This document shows positions 21,154-30,457 of a stretch of DNA of 64,000 nt, in pieces (position 1 is the stretch's first letter; the number at the start of each line of letters is the position of its first letter). Below the pieces are notes generated by a model. The model was not told the DNA's origin and did no database searches. It was given only the letters and a program-made list of their open reading frames with translations. The position numbers and the translations under genes were made by a program. This DNA comes from Pseudomonadota bacterium (GTDB taxonomy: Bacteria > Pseudomonadota > Gammaproteobacteria > Acidiferrobacterales > UBA6901): the NCBI GenBank assembly GCA_021790335.1, contig JAJYEE010000006.1, positions 29,467 to 93,466 on the forward strand, given 5' to 3'.

Positions 21154-22599
21154 ATGAGCCTGGCAGTGCCGAACATAGCGCCCGCAGCGCCGGAGATCCT
21201 GATCCTGGTGATGGCCTGCGCTATTCTGATCTTGGACCTTTTCCTCGATGACTCGAATCGGCATGTGAGTTACTTTCTGACACTTGCCACACTGGTCGCG
21301 GCGGCTGTGGTCACCGCGCGCAACTTTCACCACACCGGTGTCTATACGTTCAACCACATGTTTGTGGCAGATACACTTTCCGACGTGATAGATTTCGCGA
21401 TCTACGGACTGACTTTTTTCGTGCTGGTCTACTCGCGCCGCTACCTGCGCGAGCGCGGCATGTTCCGCGGGGAATATTTCGTGCTGGCGCTTTTCGGCGT
21501 GCTCGGCACGATGATCATGGCATCGGCCACCAATTTTCTGACCCTGTATCTCGGTCTGGAGCTGCTGTCGCTGAGCCAGTATGCGCTGGTGGCCATGCAG
21601 CGCGACTCGTCGCGGGCTACGGAAGCGGCTATGAAGTATTTCGTGCTCGGGGCGCTGGCGTCGGGCATGCTGCTGTACGGCATGTCGATGCTGTACGGCA
21701 TCACCGGCAGCCTCGACATAGAGGTGGTGAGGCAGAAGATCGAGGCCATTTCCTCCGGAAACGTGGTTCTGATCTTCGGTCTGGTATTCATCGTGGTCGG
21801 ACTGGCTTTCAAGCTGGGTGCGGTACCGTTTCACATGTGGATTCCCGACGTGTACGAGGGTGCGCCTACCGCCGTGACGCTTTATGTCGGCACCATGCCC
21901 AAGCTCGCGGCGTTTGTCATGATCATCCGGCTTCTGGTGGGAGGGTTGCAGGGACTCGCTGCGAGCTGGCAGGAGATGTTCATCATCATGGCAGTGCTGT
22001 CGATGGCGCTCGGCAACGTGGCTGCAATCGCGCAGACCAACATCAAGCGCATGCTCGCCTATTCGACGATTTCGCACATGGGCTTCTTTCTGCTCGGCAT
22101 CGTCAGCGCCGGGCCGGCAGGCTACGGGGCGGCGATGTTCTACATGCTGGTCTACACCGTCATGAGTCTCGGTGCTTTCGGCATGGTGATCCTTCTTTCG
22201 CGCGCCGGTTTCGAGGCCGAGAGACTGGAAGATTTCAAGGGGCTCAACCAGCGCAGCCCGTGGCACGCCTTCCTCATGCTCCTGTTGATGTTTTCCATGG
22301 CCGGTGTGCCGCCGACAGCCGGATTTTTCGCGAAGCTGCTGGTATTCCAGGCTATCGTGAACGCCGGCTACGTCTGGCTGGCGGTCGTGGGTGTGCTGCT
22401 GTCGGTCGTGGGAGCCTTCTATTATCTGCGGGTTGTGAAGCTGATGTATTTCGACGCGCCGGTGGATTCGAGTCCGATCAGGGTCGACGCGGATCTGCAA
22501 TTGCTGATGGGAATCAACGGTCTGGCGATGATCGCCGTGACGCCATGGGTGGGCGCGCTGGTCAATCTCTGCAGCCAGGCATTGCGCTCGATATCCTGA
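21154..22599 (+). CDS. nuoN: NADH-quinone oxidoreductase subunit N
   Basis: NuoN (ND2) is the third antiporter-like subunit and closes the nuo operon. The 481-residue protein has about 14 helices, with LYLGLELLSLSQYALVAMQR containing the helix-5 glutamate and GLAFKLGAVPFHMWIPDVYE containing the helix-7 lysine. ATG 21154 follows GGGGAGCGAACTT and begins MSLAVPNIAPAAPEIL; an ATG at 21130 would add eight residues with a weaker binding site. No terminator is obvious after the stop. Confidence 0.95.
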   Translation: MSLAVPNIAPAAPEILILVMACAILILDLFLDDSNRHVSYFLTLATLVAAAVVTARNFHHTGVYTFNHMFVADTLSDVIDFAIYGLTFFVLVYSRRYLRERGMFRGEYFVLALFGVLGTMIMASATNFLTLYLGLELLSLSQYALVAMQRDSSRATEAAMKYFVLGALASGMLLYGMSMLYGITGSLDIEVVRQKIEAISSGNVVLIFGLVFIVVGLAFKLGAVPFHMWIPDVYEGAPTAVTLYVGTMPKLAAFVMIIRLLVGGLQGLAASWQEMFIIMAVLSMALGNVAAIAQTNIKRMLAYSTISHMGFFLLGIVSAGPAGYGAAMFYMLVYTVMSLGAFGMVILLSRAGFEAERLEDFKGLNQRSPWHAFLMLLLMFSMAGVPPTAGFFAKLLVFQAIVNAGYVWLAVVGVLLSVVGAFYYLRVVKLMYFDAPVDSSPIRVDADLQLLMGINGLAMIAVTPWVGALVNLCSQALRSIS

Positions 22600-22726
22600 C
22601 CGGTTCGCGAAACCGTACCTTCATCCCGCCGGGAACCGCTGTCAGGCGGCGTGCACGCACATGGGGATCCCGGTGCCCTTTGGATCTTTCATCTCAATGC
22701 GTGGAAGGCCGATCGAAATCGCGTCC

Positions 22727-22756
22727 TTGAAAAGATGGTGAAAGGCGCGGTACACT
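22727..22756 (+). promoter_or_regulatory. Promoter of the tRNA-fMet gene
   Basis: TTGAAA (22727-22732) and TACACT (22751-22756) are 18 bp apart and end 13 bp before the tRNA. The sequence after the -10 box is GCGCGCC, a GC-rich discriminator like those of stringently controlled stable RNA promoters. Position and composition support it well. Confidence 0.65.
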
Positions 22757-22769
22757 GCGCGCCTCCTGA

Positions 22770-22846
<77 letters not shown>

Positions 22847-22880
22847 TTTTAGAATCTGGTCCTGCCCAAAGGCGCTGACG

Positions 22881-23214
22881 TCAGCCCAGGCCTTGTTTTC
22901 CTCCGGGCACTAGGCGAATCTCCCCGAAGATTTGCTGGAGTGCCGCGCGGGCGCGGTCAGGGGCCCCGCAGAGGGTGGCGGGCAGATCGGCAATCATTTT
23001 CTGGTACCTGTTGTAAATCAGCTGCGGGATGATCGTGGGAACGGGGTCCGCCGCCTCGGTGGACATTTCCGCGGGAGACGGTCCTGCCCGGTCTCCGCCT
23101 CCTTAAGCCGATCGACCAGCGTCTTGGACCAGTCTGCTGCCACGACATCAGCAAGGTTCCTGAACTCCTGTTCGACTTTCTGCAGCCAGGTACTGCCGCC
23201 CTGGTATTCGCTCG
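22881..23214 (-). pseudogene. Remnant of a serine site-specific recombinase (C-terminal part, frameshifted)
   Basis: Reading the minus strand, two frames together resemble the C-terminal coiled-coil tail of large serine recombinases. From about 23213 to 23066 one frame reads FRNLADVVAADWSKTLVDRL and related helix-forming sequence. After a frame change near 23065 the other frame reads IIPQLIYNRYQKMIADLPAT and ends with ARAALQQIFGEIRLVP before a stop at 22881. No catalytic serine domain remains nearby. It lies 35 bp from the 3' end of tRNA-fMet in opposite orientation, so it is probably the stub of an old inserted element. The family assignment is from motif memory only. Confidence 0.5.
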
Positions 23215-23975
23215 ATCATCCCCGCCTGCCGCTCGCGCAGGATTCGCGCTACCCCGCGGCGCGGGTCTTCAAGGATTATCTCGGACCTTCAGCAGTCGTC
23301 CCCGGGGTCGGCTGGCGACATCAAATCTGCCGAAATAGACAGATTTGGCCGGGGGATGGTCACGGGCGGTCCGTCTGGCCAGACGCAGGTCCGCGCCGCG
23401 CAGGTGCATGAGCCGCAACTTGTCGCCATCGTTTCCGGCTCGCATCCGGTTCGGGTGCCCGGTTTATCCACAGAAATTGTGGAAAACTTCGTGTCTGCGC
23501 AGAGAAGATTCCGGAATTACCGGTGCGCGCTTAGATTGCCTACGGGATAGGCAGCGGTCACACGCTCGCTTCGATCTGGAATTACGCCAGGGTTTGCTGT
23601 GCCAGTGCACGGGCCTCGTGGTGTCCGTCGCGAGACAACGGATGCATATCGCAGGCGTGGCGTGTGCGCACGCGAAGCAGCCGGTTATCCCGGATTGTGC
23701 TGTTTCGGCGGGGAGGGTGTTGCTGGTTCCGGCGCGGTAAGCAGGTAATGCCCAATCCAAGCATGGACCTCACCTAACGGATGGCCCGTCGCAACAAATT
23801 AATATAGAATAACGAAATTATCTCCAGGGTCGTGATGGCAGGCGGTTCCGTCGGTGGCCGCAAAAGCGGTCTGTCCTTGGGTAGGCAGAAAGGCTTTATA
23901 GTGGGGCCTCACGATGGCATCCTTTGTGAGGATGCAGAGCCCCACCGGCCTGTGGTGTGGCTGGCCCTCCTTCCG
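23215..23975. other. Intergenic stretch without a supportable gene
   Basis: About 760 bp lie between the recombinase remnant and the rimP promoter. Only short open frames with unlikely composition are present on both strands, and none resembles a known family. A local AT-rich patch occurs near 23795-23820. The minus frame just upstream of the remnant (to about 23290) has a plausible helix EIILEDPRRGVARILRE that may be more of the same decayed gene. I see no repeats matching the tRNA end. Confidence 0.5.
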
Positions 23976-24004
23976 TTGTGGTTTCCCGTGAAAAGGCTTA
24001 TAAT
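23976..24004 (+). promoter_or_regulatory. Promoter of the rimP-nusA-infB operon
   Basis: TTGTGG (23976-23981) and a perfect TATAAT (23999-24004) are 17 bp apart, 66 bp before rimP. Transcription would begin near 24011, just before the leader hairpin. Confidence 0.65.
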
Positions 24005-24026
24005 TCCGCCGCTCGAAGTCAGAGCG

Positions 24027-24048
24027 AGTGGGCCATGCGCCCACTTTT
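24027..24048 (+). promoter_or_regulatory. rimP leader hairpin with T run (attenuator-like)
   Basis: A perfect 7-bp stem AGTGGGC/GCCCACT with loop CATGC (24027-24045) is followed directly by TTT and then GCATTTTTGGGG. It lies 22 bp before the rimP start and after the predicted transcription start. A similar GTGGGC/GCCCAC hairpin is common upstream of rimP in beta- and gammaproteobacteria. It could attenuate or otherwise regulate the rimP-nusA operon; in E. coli NusA autoregulates this operon. Confidence 0.6.
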
Positions 24049-24069
24049 GCATTTTTGGGGCAGGATTTT

Positions 24070-24525
24070 ATGCGCGGCGATACGGCTGCACTGCGAACCA
24101 TGCTGGAACCTGTGGTCGAATCGTTGGGGTTCGAGCTTGTGGACGTGGAACGTTCCGGAACCGGCGGGCATGCGCTGTTGCGGATATATATAGACAGCCA
24201 TGGCGGGGTGACCGTGGACGATTGTGCCACGGTAAGCCACCAGGTTAGCGCCATCCTTGATGTCGAGGATCCGGTTCAAGGTCAGTACACGCTCGAGGTG
24301 TCGTCGCCCGGCCTGGATCGACCACTGGTGAAACCCAGGGATTTCGAGAGGTTTATGGGCGAGACAATCAAGGTCAAGATGTCCAGGCCGATTCTCGGGC
24401 GACGGAACTTTACCGGCCAGCTGACTCGAATGGAGAATGAAACGATCATCCTCGAGTCCGGAGCCGAGCGCTTCAGTTTGCCGCTGGATGACATCGAAAA
24501 GGCGAGATTAGTACCGAAGTATTAA
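24070..24525 (+). CDS. rimP: Ribosome maturation factor RimP
   Basis: RimP helps mature the 30S subunit. The 151-residue protein has the typical MLEPVVESLGFELVDVE opening, LLRIYIDSHGGVTVDDCATV near residues 37-56, and the conserved YTLEVSSPGLDRPL motif near 76-89 followed by the SH3-like C-terminal domain. ATG 24070 follows GGGGCAGGATTTT. The 14-residue extension to 24028 would overlap the leader hairpin and is rejected. Confidence 0.95.
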   Translation: MRGDTAALRTMLEPVVESLGFELVDVERSGTGGHALLRIYIDSHGGVTVDDCATVSHQVSAILDVEDPVQGQYTLEVSSPGLDRPLVKPRDFERFMGETIKVKMSRPILGRRNFTGQLTRMENETIILESGAERFSLPLDDIEKARLVPKY

Positions 24526-24548
24526 TGACAGGTCCCAACGGGGGCGTT

Positions 24549-26045
24549 ATGGGTCACGAGATTCTGATGGTTGTGGATGCGGTATCGCGCGAAAAAGGCG
24601 TGGAGCGCGAGGTAATCTTCCAGGCGCTGGAAGCCGCCTTGGCGACCGCTACGCGCAAGCGCTACAGGGAGGACATCGATGTCCGCGTATCGATACATCG
24701 TGACAGCGGTGTATACGACGCCTTTCGCCGCTGGGAGGTCCTGCCCGATGAGGCCGAGACGATCGAATTCCCGGATCGTCAGCTGCGGCTGGCCGAGGCG
24801 GTGGTCCGCGATAAGCAGGCCGTTGTCGGGGGGTTCGTGGAGGAAGCCTTGGAGCCGGTGGAATTCGGACGCATTGCAGCTCAGGCCGCCAAGCAGGTTA
24901 TCGTGCAGAAAGTGCGCGAGGCCGAGCGCGAGCAGATCGTCAATCAGTTCATGGAGCGCAAAGGGCAGCTCGTGACCGGCGTCGTCAAACGCATGGAGCG
25001 GGGCGATGCAATCGTTGATCTGGGTGCGGCCGAGGCGCTGCTGCCCAAGTCGGCGATGATTCCGCACGAGGGTTTGCGCCCGGGCGACCGCATCCGTGCT
25101 TATTTGGATGACGTGTATTCCACACCGCGCGGACCGCAGCTGTTCCTGAGCCGGACGGCGCCGCGGCTGCTAGTCGAGCTGTTCAAGCTCGAAGTACCGG
25201 AGGCGGGCGAGGGGCTGATCCAGATCCACGGTGCGGCACGTGATCCGGGGCTGCGCGCCAAGATCGCGGTGAGTTCCAAGGATCCGCGCATCGATCCCAT
25301 CGGGGCGTGTGTGGGCATGCGTGGTATGCGTGTGCAGAGCGTCTCCAATGAACTTGCCGGCGAGCGCGTGGACATCATTCAGTGGTCGACAGAGCCTGCC
25401 CAATTCGTCATCAACGCGCTGGCGCCGGCCGAGGTCCAGTCGATCGTGGTTGATGAAGAGCTGCACAGCATGGATGTGATCGTCGATGAGAGCCAGCTAT
25501 CGCAGGCGATAGGGCGAGGCGGGCAGAATGTGCGCCTCGCTTCGGAGCTGACCGGCTGGGAACTCAACATCATGACCGAGGATGCTGCGAGCGAGAAGGG
25601 TGCAAGCGAAGCCGCTGCCGCCCAGCGGCTTTTCATGGAGCAGCTCAACGTCGACGAAACTGTGGCTGCGGTTCTGGTACGCGAGGGGTTTACCAGCCTC
25701 GACGAGGTTGCCTATGTGCCGAAGCAGGAGATGGTTGCAATCGAGGGTTTCGACGACGATCTCGTTGAGGAGCTGCGAAGTCGAGCGCGCGATGTTCTGC
25801 TGACGAAGGCGATTGCACTGGAGGAAAAGATCGATATGGCTGAGCCGGAGAAGGATCTGCTCGAAGTCGAAGGCATGGACGAGCATACGGCGCGTCTGCT
25901 TGCCAGCCATGGGATCAAGAACATGGAGGAACTGGCGGAGCAGTCCGTCGACGAGCTCATGGAAATAAAAGGCTTTGATGAAGATCAGGCGCGGCAGCTC
26001 ATTATGGCCGCCCGTGCTCCGTGGTTCGACAAACCCCAAACTTAA
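24549..26045 (+). CDS. nusA: Transcription termination/antitermination protein NusA
   Basis: NusA binds RNA polymerase and controls pausing, termination and antitermination. The 498-residue protein has the N-terminal polymerase-binding domain ([19 protein letters not shown]), an S1 domain from about residue 132 ([20 protein letters not shown]), KH domains with [15 protein letters not shown], and two C-terminal acidic repeats (about 360-420 and 435-495) as in E. coli. ATG 24549 with GGGGGCGTT ahead was preferred to ATG 24525, which overlaps the rimP stop but has no good binding site. Confidence 0.95.
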   Translation: MGHEILMVVDAVSREKGVEREVIFQALEAALATATRKRYREDIDVRVSIHRDSGVYDAFRRWEVLPDEAETIEFPDRQLRLAEAVVRDKQAVVGGFVEEALEPVEFGRIAAQAAKQVIVQKVREAEREQIVNQFMERKGQLVTGVVKRMERGDAIVDLGAAEALLPKSAMIPHEGLRPGDRIRAYLDDVYSTPRGPQLFLSRTAPRLLVELFKLEVPEAGEGLIQIHGAARDPGLRAKIAVSSKDPRIDPIGACVGMRGMRVQSVSNELAGERVDIIQWSTEPAQFVINALAPAEVQSIVVDEELHSMDVIVDESQLSQAIGRGGQNVRLASELTGWELNIMTEDAASEKGASEAAAAQRLFMEQLNVDETVAAVLVREGFTSLDEVAYVPKQEMVAIEGFDDDLVEELRSRARDVLLTKAIALEEKIDMAEPEKDLLEVEGMDEHTARLLASHGIKNMEELAEQSVDELMEIKGFDEDQARQLIMAARAPWFDKPQT

Positions 26046-26059
26046 CCCGGAACGCGCCT

Positions 26060-28567
26060 ATGTCAGAAACTACCATTAAGAGCTTCGCTGATCAGATCGG
26101 TGTTACGGCCGACAAGCTGCTAATGCAGCTTGTCGCAGCCGGCATTAACGGCAAGAGTGTCGATGGTAGCCTGAGTGACGAAGAGAAGATGACGCTGCTG
26201 TCGTATCTGCGCACACATCATGGCGGCGCGGAGGCAGGAACCAAGAAGATCACGCTCAAGCAGAAGTCAGTGAGCCAGATCAAGCAGAGCACGCGTCTTG
26301 GTCCTTCGCGCACCGTGCAGGTGGAGGTCCGCAAGAAGCGTACCTTCGTCAAGCGCAGCGCGATCGAGGATGCCACGGCTACCGAGGCGGAGGAAAGCCA
26401 GGAGGCTGTTGAGACCGAGGTTCCGTCGGCGCCTGCTGTGGTGGTGGCGGAGCAGCAGCAGACGCCACTCGCGCCACCCGTGCCCGCGCCCGAAGTGTCC
26501 GAGGTCGAGGCACTGGCTGCAAGTCCGGTCGAGGCAGCGGCTGTGGTTCCGGTTGCCGCGCCAGCGGCGGTCCCGCCCGCGGGCGCTCAGCCTGCCGCGC
26601 CCCCGACGAAGGAGGTCAAGAAGCCAGCGGGCCGGCCGGAGAAGTTCAAGAAGGGCGAAAAGGCCGGAGAATGGCGCGAAGGGCATGCGCGCGAGCGTTC
26701 CGAACTCCACATCGCCGATGCCAAGAAGCTTCGCCGCAAGCCAAGGCCGCTTACGAAAAAACCGATACAGACCAGCATGTCCGGTCAGCATGCTTTCGAG
26801 ATGCCGACCGAGCCGATGGTGCGCGAGGTGCTTCTGCCGGAGACCATCACGGTGGCCGAGCTTGCGCAGAAGATGTCGGTAAAGGGTGTCGAGGTCATCA
26901 AGGCGCTTATGCAGCTTGGCATGATGGTGACCATCAACCAGGTCATCGATCGCGATACCGCCACCATCGTTGTAGAAGAAATGGGCCACGTCGCAAAGAC
27001 GGCGAGACCGACCGATCCGGAAGCGCTGCTGGGCGGCGCGAAGGCCGAGGGTGTGGCCGAATCGCGCCCACCGGTGGTAACCGTAATGGGACACGTGGAC
27101 CATGGCAAGACATCGCTGCTTGATTACATCCGCAAGGCCAAGGTGGCAAGCGGCGAGGCGGGAGGCATCACTCAGCATATCGGCGCCTATCACGTCGAGA
27201 CTCCGAAGGGGGTGGTGACCTTTCTCGATACGCCAGGGCATGAGGCGTTCACCGCGATGCGTGCACGCGGCGCCAAGGCAACGGATATCGTGATTCTTGT
27301 GGTGGCGGCCGACGACGGGGTCATGCCGCAGACCATTGAGGCAATCCACCACGCCCGGACTGCGGGGGTGCCCATCGTTGTCGCCGTCAACAAGATCGAC
27401 AAACCAGGTGCGGAGCCGGATCGGGTCAAGCAGGAACTTGTGGCGCAGCAGGTCGTGCCCGAGGAATGGGGTGGCGAAGACATTTTTGTAAGTGTTTCAG
27501 CTAAGACCGGCCAGGGCATTGATGACCTGTTCGATGCAGTACTGCTGCAGGCCGAATTGCGTGAACTGAAGGCGGTAAGATCCGGGCTGGCGGCAGGTCT
27601 GGTGATTGAAGCGCGTCTCGACAAGGGGCGTGGTCCCGTTACGACCGTGCTGGTGCAACAGGGCACGTTACGCAAGGGAGATGTGATACTGGCTGGCCAC
27701 GAGAGCGGACGCGTGCGTGCCATGACCGACGAGAACGGGCATGCGGTCAAGGAGGCAGGCCCGTCGATACCGGTAGAGGTCCAGGGACTCTCGGGAGTGC
27801 CCAATGCCGGAGATGAAGTGGTCGTCGTGGAAAGCGAACGCAAGGCACGCGAGATCGCGCTTTACCGGCAGGGCAAATTCAAGGACGTCAAGCTCGCGCG
27901 CCAGCAGGCGGCCAAGCTTACGAATGTCTTCCAGCAGATGCAGGAGGGCGAAGCCAGGACTCTGCATCTTGTTATCAAGGCGGATGTGCAGGGCTCGGTG
28001 GAAGCGCTCACGGAAGCCCTGGAGAAACTGTCTACGGACGAAGTGAAGGTCAACGTCATTCATGGCATGGTCGGCGGAATCAGTGAGTCCGACGTGAACC
28101 TGGCACGCGCCTCGCAAGCCGTCATCATCGGCTTCAATGTGCGCGCCGATGCCGGCGCCCGGCGCCTGATCGAGTCCGAAGGTGTCGATGTGCACTATTA
28201 CAATGTGATCTACGATGCCGTGAATGACGTCAAGGCGGCACTGACCGGCATGCTCAAGCCACAGTTCAAGGAAGAGGTTGTCGGGCTTGCCGAAGTGCGA
28301 GAAGTATTCAAGGCCCCCAAGATCGGTGCCATCGCCGGTTGTTACGTTTCCGAAGGTGTTGTCCGGCGCAGTCGCCCGGTGCGCGTGCTGCGCGATAATG
28401 TCGTGATATTCCAGGGCGAGATCGACTCGTTGCGACGGTTCAAGGACGACGTCAACGAGGTGAAATCTGGCATGGAGTGTGGTATCGGCATCAAGAACTA
28501 CAACGACATTCACGTCGGCGATCAGATCGAGATATTCGACAAGGTCGAGGTTGCGCGGTCGCTGTGA
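26060..28567 (+). CDS. infB: Translation initiation factor IF-2
   Basis: IF-2 is the GTPase that places fMet-tRNA on the 30S subunit. The 835-residue protein has an IF2N domain at the start ([20 protein letters not shown]), a low-complexity Ala/Pro/Glu linker (about 110-200), a second IF2N-like domain near 265-315, then the G domain with [16 protein letters not shown] and NKID motifs (about 344-455) and the C-terminal fMet-tRNA binding domain. ATG 26060 begins MSETTIKSF. It follows nusA by 14 bp in the conserved operon. The initiator tRNA it uses is encoded 3 kb upstream. Confidence 0.96.
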   Translation: MSETTIKSFADQIGVTADKLLMQLVAAGINGKSVDGSLSDEEKMTLLSYLRTHHGGAEAGTKKITLKQKSVSQIKQSTRLGPSRTVQVEVRKKRTFVKRSAIEDATATEAEESQEAVETEVPSAPAVVVAEQQQTPLAPPVPAPEVSEVEALAASPVEAAAVVPVAAPAAVPPAGAQPAAPPTKEVKKPAGRPEKFKKGEKAGEWREGHARERSELHIADAKKLRRKPRPLTKKPIQTSMSGQHAFEMPTEPMVREVLLPETITVAELAQKMSVKGVEVIKALMQLGMMVTINQVIDRDTATIVVEEMGHVAKTARPTDPEALLGGAKAEGVAESRPPVVTVMGHVDHGKTSLLDYIRKAKVASGEAGGITQHIGAYHVETPKGVVTFLDTPGHEAFTAMRARGAKATDIVILVVAADDGVMPQTIEAIHHARTAGVPIVVAVNKIDKPGAEPDRVKQELVAQQVVPEEWGGEDIFVSVSAKTGQGIDDLFDAVLLQAELRELKAVRSGLAAGLVIEARLDKGRGPVTTVLVQQGTLRKGDVILAGHESGRVRAMTDENGHAVKEAGPSIPVEVQGLSGVPNAGDEVVVVESERKAREIALYRQGKFKDVKLARQQAAKLTNVFQQMQEGEARTLHLVIKADVQGSVEALTEALEKLSTDEVKVNVIHGMVGGISESDVNLARASQAVIIGFNVRADAGARRLIESEGVDVHYYNVIYDAVNDVKAALTGMLKPQFKEEVVGLAEVREVFKAPKIGAIAGCYVSEGVVRRSRPVRVLRDNVVIFQGEIDSLRRFKDDVNEVKSGMECGIGIKNYNDIHVGDQIEIFDKVEVARSL

Positions 28568-28577
28568 CCGGAGGCCG

Positions 28578-28949
28578 ATGCGCAAGGAGACAGGTAGAAC
28601 GCGCCGGATTGCAGAGCTGCTGCAGAGGGAACTTGCGGTTTTGATTCCGCGCGAGCTCGGCGATCCGCGTTTGTCGCAGCTGACTCTCACCGGCGTGGAC
28701 GTCGCGCCCGACCTGTCCCATGCCAAGGTCTACATTACCCAGTTGAGCGGCGTGGCGAATGCCCCGGCCACACTGGCCGTGCTGAACGGGGCAGCCGGTT
28801 TCCTGCGGCACGCCTTGCGGGGTCGCCTCGACCTGCGCATCATTCCGGAACTCCGTTTTCTGTACGATGAGTCGGTGGAGCGCGGCGCGGAAATCGCGCG
28901 CCTGCTTGAACGCGCCCGGACCGGTGACGGCGACGGGAAGAAGCGCTGA
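28578..28949 (+). CDS. rbfA: 30S ribosome-binding factor RbfA
   Basis: RbfA is a cold-related 16S maturation factor. The 123-residue KH-fold protein has RTRRIAELLQRELAVLI at the start, VDVAPDLSHAKVYI in the middle and LRFLYDESVERGAEI near the end. ATG 28578 has GGAGGCCG just upstream and lies 10 bp after infB. A longer open frame into infB is rejected. Confidence 0.95.
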   Translation: MRKETGRTRRIAELLQRELAVLIPRELGDPRLSQLTLTGVDVAPDLSHAKVYITQLSGVANAPATLAVLNGAAGFLRHALRGRLDLRIIPELRFLYDESVERGAEIARLLERARTGDGDGKKR

Positions 28950-28975
28950 AAACGTGCCGGCCGGACGATAATCGC

Positions 28976-29938
28976 ATGGATAAGGCAGGTGGCGGGGCAC
29001 CGTGCCGCGCGCGGCGTAACACGCGCGATGTCAACGGAATTCTGCTCCTGGACAAGGCTCCGGGGGTGACTTCGAACCGTGCGTTGCAGGAGGCAAGAAG
29101 CTGCCTGGAGGCGCGCAAGGCCGGCCACACCGGCAGCCTGGATCCTCTAGCCAGCGGTTTGCTGCCGCTGTGTTTCGGCGAGGCGACAAAGTTTTCCCAG
29201 TTTCTGCTCGATGCGGACAAGACCTACTGGACCGTGTTGCGACTCGGCCAGGAAACGTCGACCTACGATTCTCAGGGCACAATTCTGGACACGCGGCCGG
29301 TGACGGCCGACCGTCCGCGGATCGAGGCGGCGCTGGCGCGGTTCACCGGCGAGATCGAGCAAACCCCTCCCGCCTACTCGGCGATCAAGCAGGGCGGCCA
29401 GCCGCTATACAAGCTTGCCCGTGCCGGCGTGGCGGTCAACCCCGTGGCTCGGAGGGTGGTAATCCACCGGATCCGACTGCTCGACTGGCAAGGCGAGCGC
29501 CTGGAGCTGGAACTCACCTGCAGCAAGGGTACCTACGTGCGTAGCTTGGCCCATGATCTCGGTCAGGCTCTGGATTGCGGCGCCCATGTCGAACAGCTGC
29601 GCCGGTTGGCGCTGGGGGAGTTCCGGGTGGAGGAGTCGGTCACCATCGGACGCCTGCGCGACCTGCCCAGTCCGGAGGAGCGTGCTACCCTGCTGCTGCC
29701 TGGCGACCGGGCGGTGGACCGGTTTCCGGCTATCAGGCTGTCGGTCAACGCGACCTACTATCTTTGCCAGGGCCAGGCGGTTTTTGCGGCCCAGGGGCAT
29801 CCTCCGGGCACGGTGCGCCTGTACGAGGCCGATGGCCGGTTTTTGGGCCTCGGACAGGTCCTGGATGACGGCCGGGTTGCTCCGCGGCGGCTGATCAGCT
29901 CCCCGGAACGATCTGATAATACGAAAGAAAGCGGTTGA
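28976..29938 (+). CDS. truB: tRNA pseudouridine(55) synthase TruB
   Basis: TruB makes pseudouridine 55 in the T loop of tRNAs. The 320-residue protein contains NGILLLDKAPGVTSNRALQE, the catalytic aspartate motif GHTGSLDPLASGLLP (about residues 45-59), YSAIKQGGQPLYKLAR near 130, and a C-terminal PUA-like domain. The N-terminal Arg-rich stretch before NGILLL is normal. ATG 28976 has only a weak binding site, but is 26 bp after rbfA and gives the expected length. Confidence 0.95.
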   Translation: MDKAGGGAPCRARRNTRDVNGILLLDKAPGVTSNRALQEARSCLEARKAGHTGSLDPLASGLLPLCFGEATKFSQFLLDADKTYWTVLRLGQETSTYDSQGTILDTRPVTADRPRIEAALARFTGEIEQTPPAYSAIKQGGQPLYKLARAGVAVNPVARRVVIHRIRLLDWQGERLELELTCSKGTYVRSLAHDLGQALDCGAHVEQLRRLALGEFRVEESVTIGRLRDLPSPEERATLLLPGDRAVDRFPAIRLSVNATYYLCQGQAVFAAQGHPPGTVRLYEADGRFLGLGQVLDDGRVAPRRLISSPERSDNTKESG

Positions 29939-30017
29939 GGTGTGGTGGCGCCGCGGTTAGAATACCGGCCCTTAACGTTCATACCGACAGAAATACGGAG
30001 TAATGAGGTACGTATCG

Positions 30018-30287
30018 ATGACCCTCAAGGCGGAACAGAAGGCCAAGATAGTGCAGGAATACGGCGTGGGTAAAGGCGACACGGGTTCGCCGGAAGTCCA
30101 GGTTGCCCTGTTGTCAGCGCGCATTGACGATCTTTCCGGGCATTTTCAGACCCATAAACAAGATCATCACTCGCGCGTGGGATTGCTGCGGATGGTGAGC
30201 AAGCGCAGAAAATTGCTCGACTACCTCAAGGGCGCGGACGGAAATCGCTACCGGCAGCTAGTGGCCCGGCTCGGGTTGCGCAAGTAG
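30018..30287 (+). CDS. rpsO: 30S ribosomal protein S15
   Basis: The 89-residue product has exactly the usual S15 length and carries [19 protein letters not shown] and [21 protein letters not shown]15 binds the 16S central domain early in assembly. ATG 30018 has GAGG nine bases upstream. An in-frame ATG at 30003 has its GGAG only two bases away and would add five residues. It is followed by the pnp leader, the conserved rpsO-pnp order. Confidence 0.96.
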   Translation: MTLKAEQKAKIVQEYGVGKGDTGSPEVQVALLSARIDDLSGHFQTHKQDHHSRVGLLRMVSKRRKLLDYLKGADGNRYRQLVARLGLRK

Positions 30288-30305
30288 GCATTTCTCTCCG
30301 GACGT

Positions 30306-30333
30306 ACGACCGGTGCTGTGCGCAACCGGTCGT
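30306..30333 (+). promoter_or_regulatory. Hairpin after rpsO
   Basis: A perfect 9-bp stem ACGACCGGT/ACCGGTCGT with a 10-base loop starts 19 bp after the rpsO stop. No T run follows, so it is more likely to stabilise or direct processing of the rpsO-pnp RNA than to terminate it. Confidence 0.55.
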
Positions 30334-30348
30334 GTCTCCAGATGCAGC

Positions 30349-30404
30349 AGCGGTTCGGCGTGCAGCGGCATGGAGGAATATTCCATCCCTGCACCGCAAC
30401 CGCT
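30349..30404 (+). promoter_or_regulatory. Long pnp leader hairpin, candidate RNase III/PNPase autoregulation site
   Basis: The segment folds into one extended hairpin built from nested arms: AGCGGTT/AACCGCT (30349-30355 with 30398-30404), GTGCAG/CTGCAC, and ATGGA/TCCAT around a short loop, with small internal bulges. It ends 53 bp before the pnp start. In E. coli a long stem-loop in the pnp leader is cut by RNase III and then used by PNPase to repress its own mRNA. The position and form here match that role; regulation itself is inferred. Confidence 0.65.
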
Positions 30405-30457
30405 TCCCCGGAGCATCGGTCATGTGCTTCTGCACCATCTAGATTGAGGATCCAGCT

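Noticed and set aside
23289..23773. Short minus-strand frames as genes
   Set aside because: They have Cys/Arg/Pro-rich unlikely composition and no similarity; at most one is more decay of the recombinase remnant.
22847..23975. Attachment-site duplicate of the tRNA-fMet 3' end
   Set aside because: I looked for a second copy of the GGTTCAAATCCTACCCC segment in the intergenic region and saw none.
30003..30017. Earlier ATG for rpsO
   Set aside because: The Shine-Dalgarno sequence is only two bases away and the later start gives the standard 89 residues.
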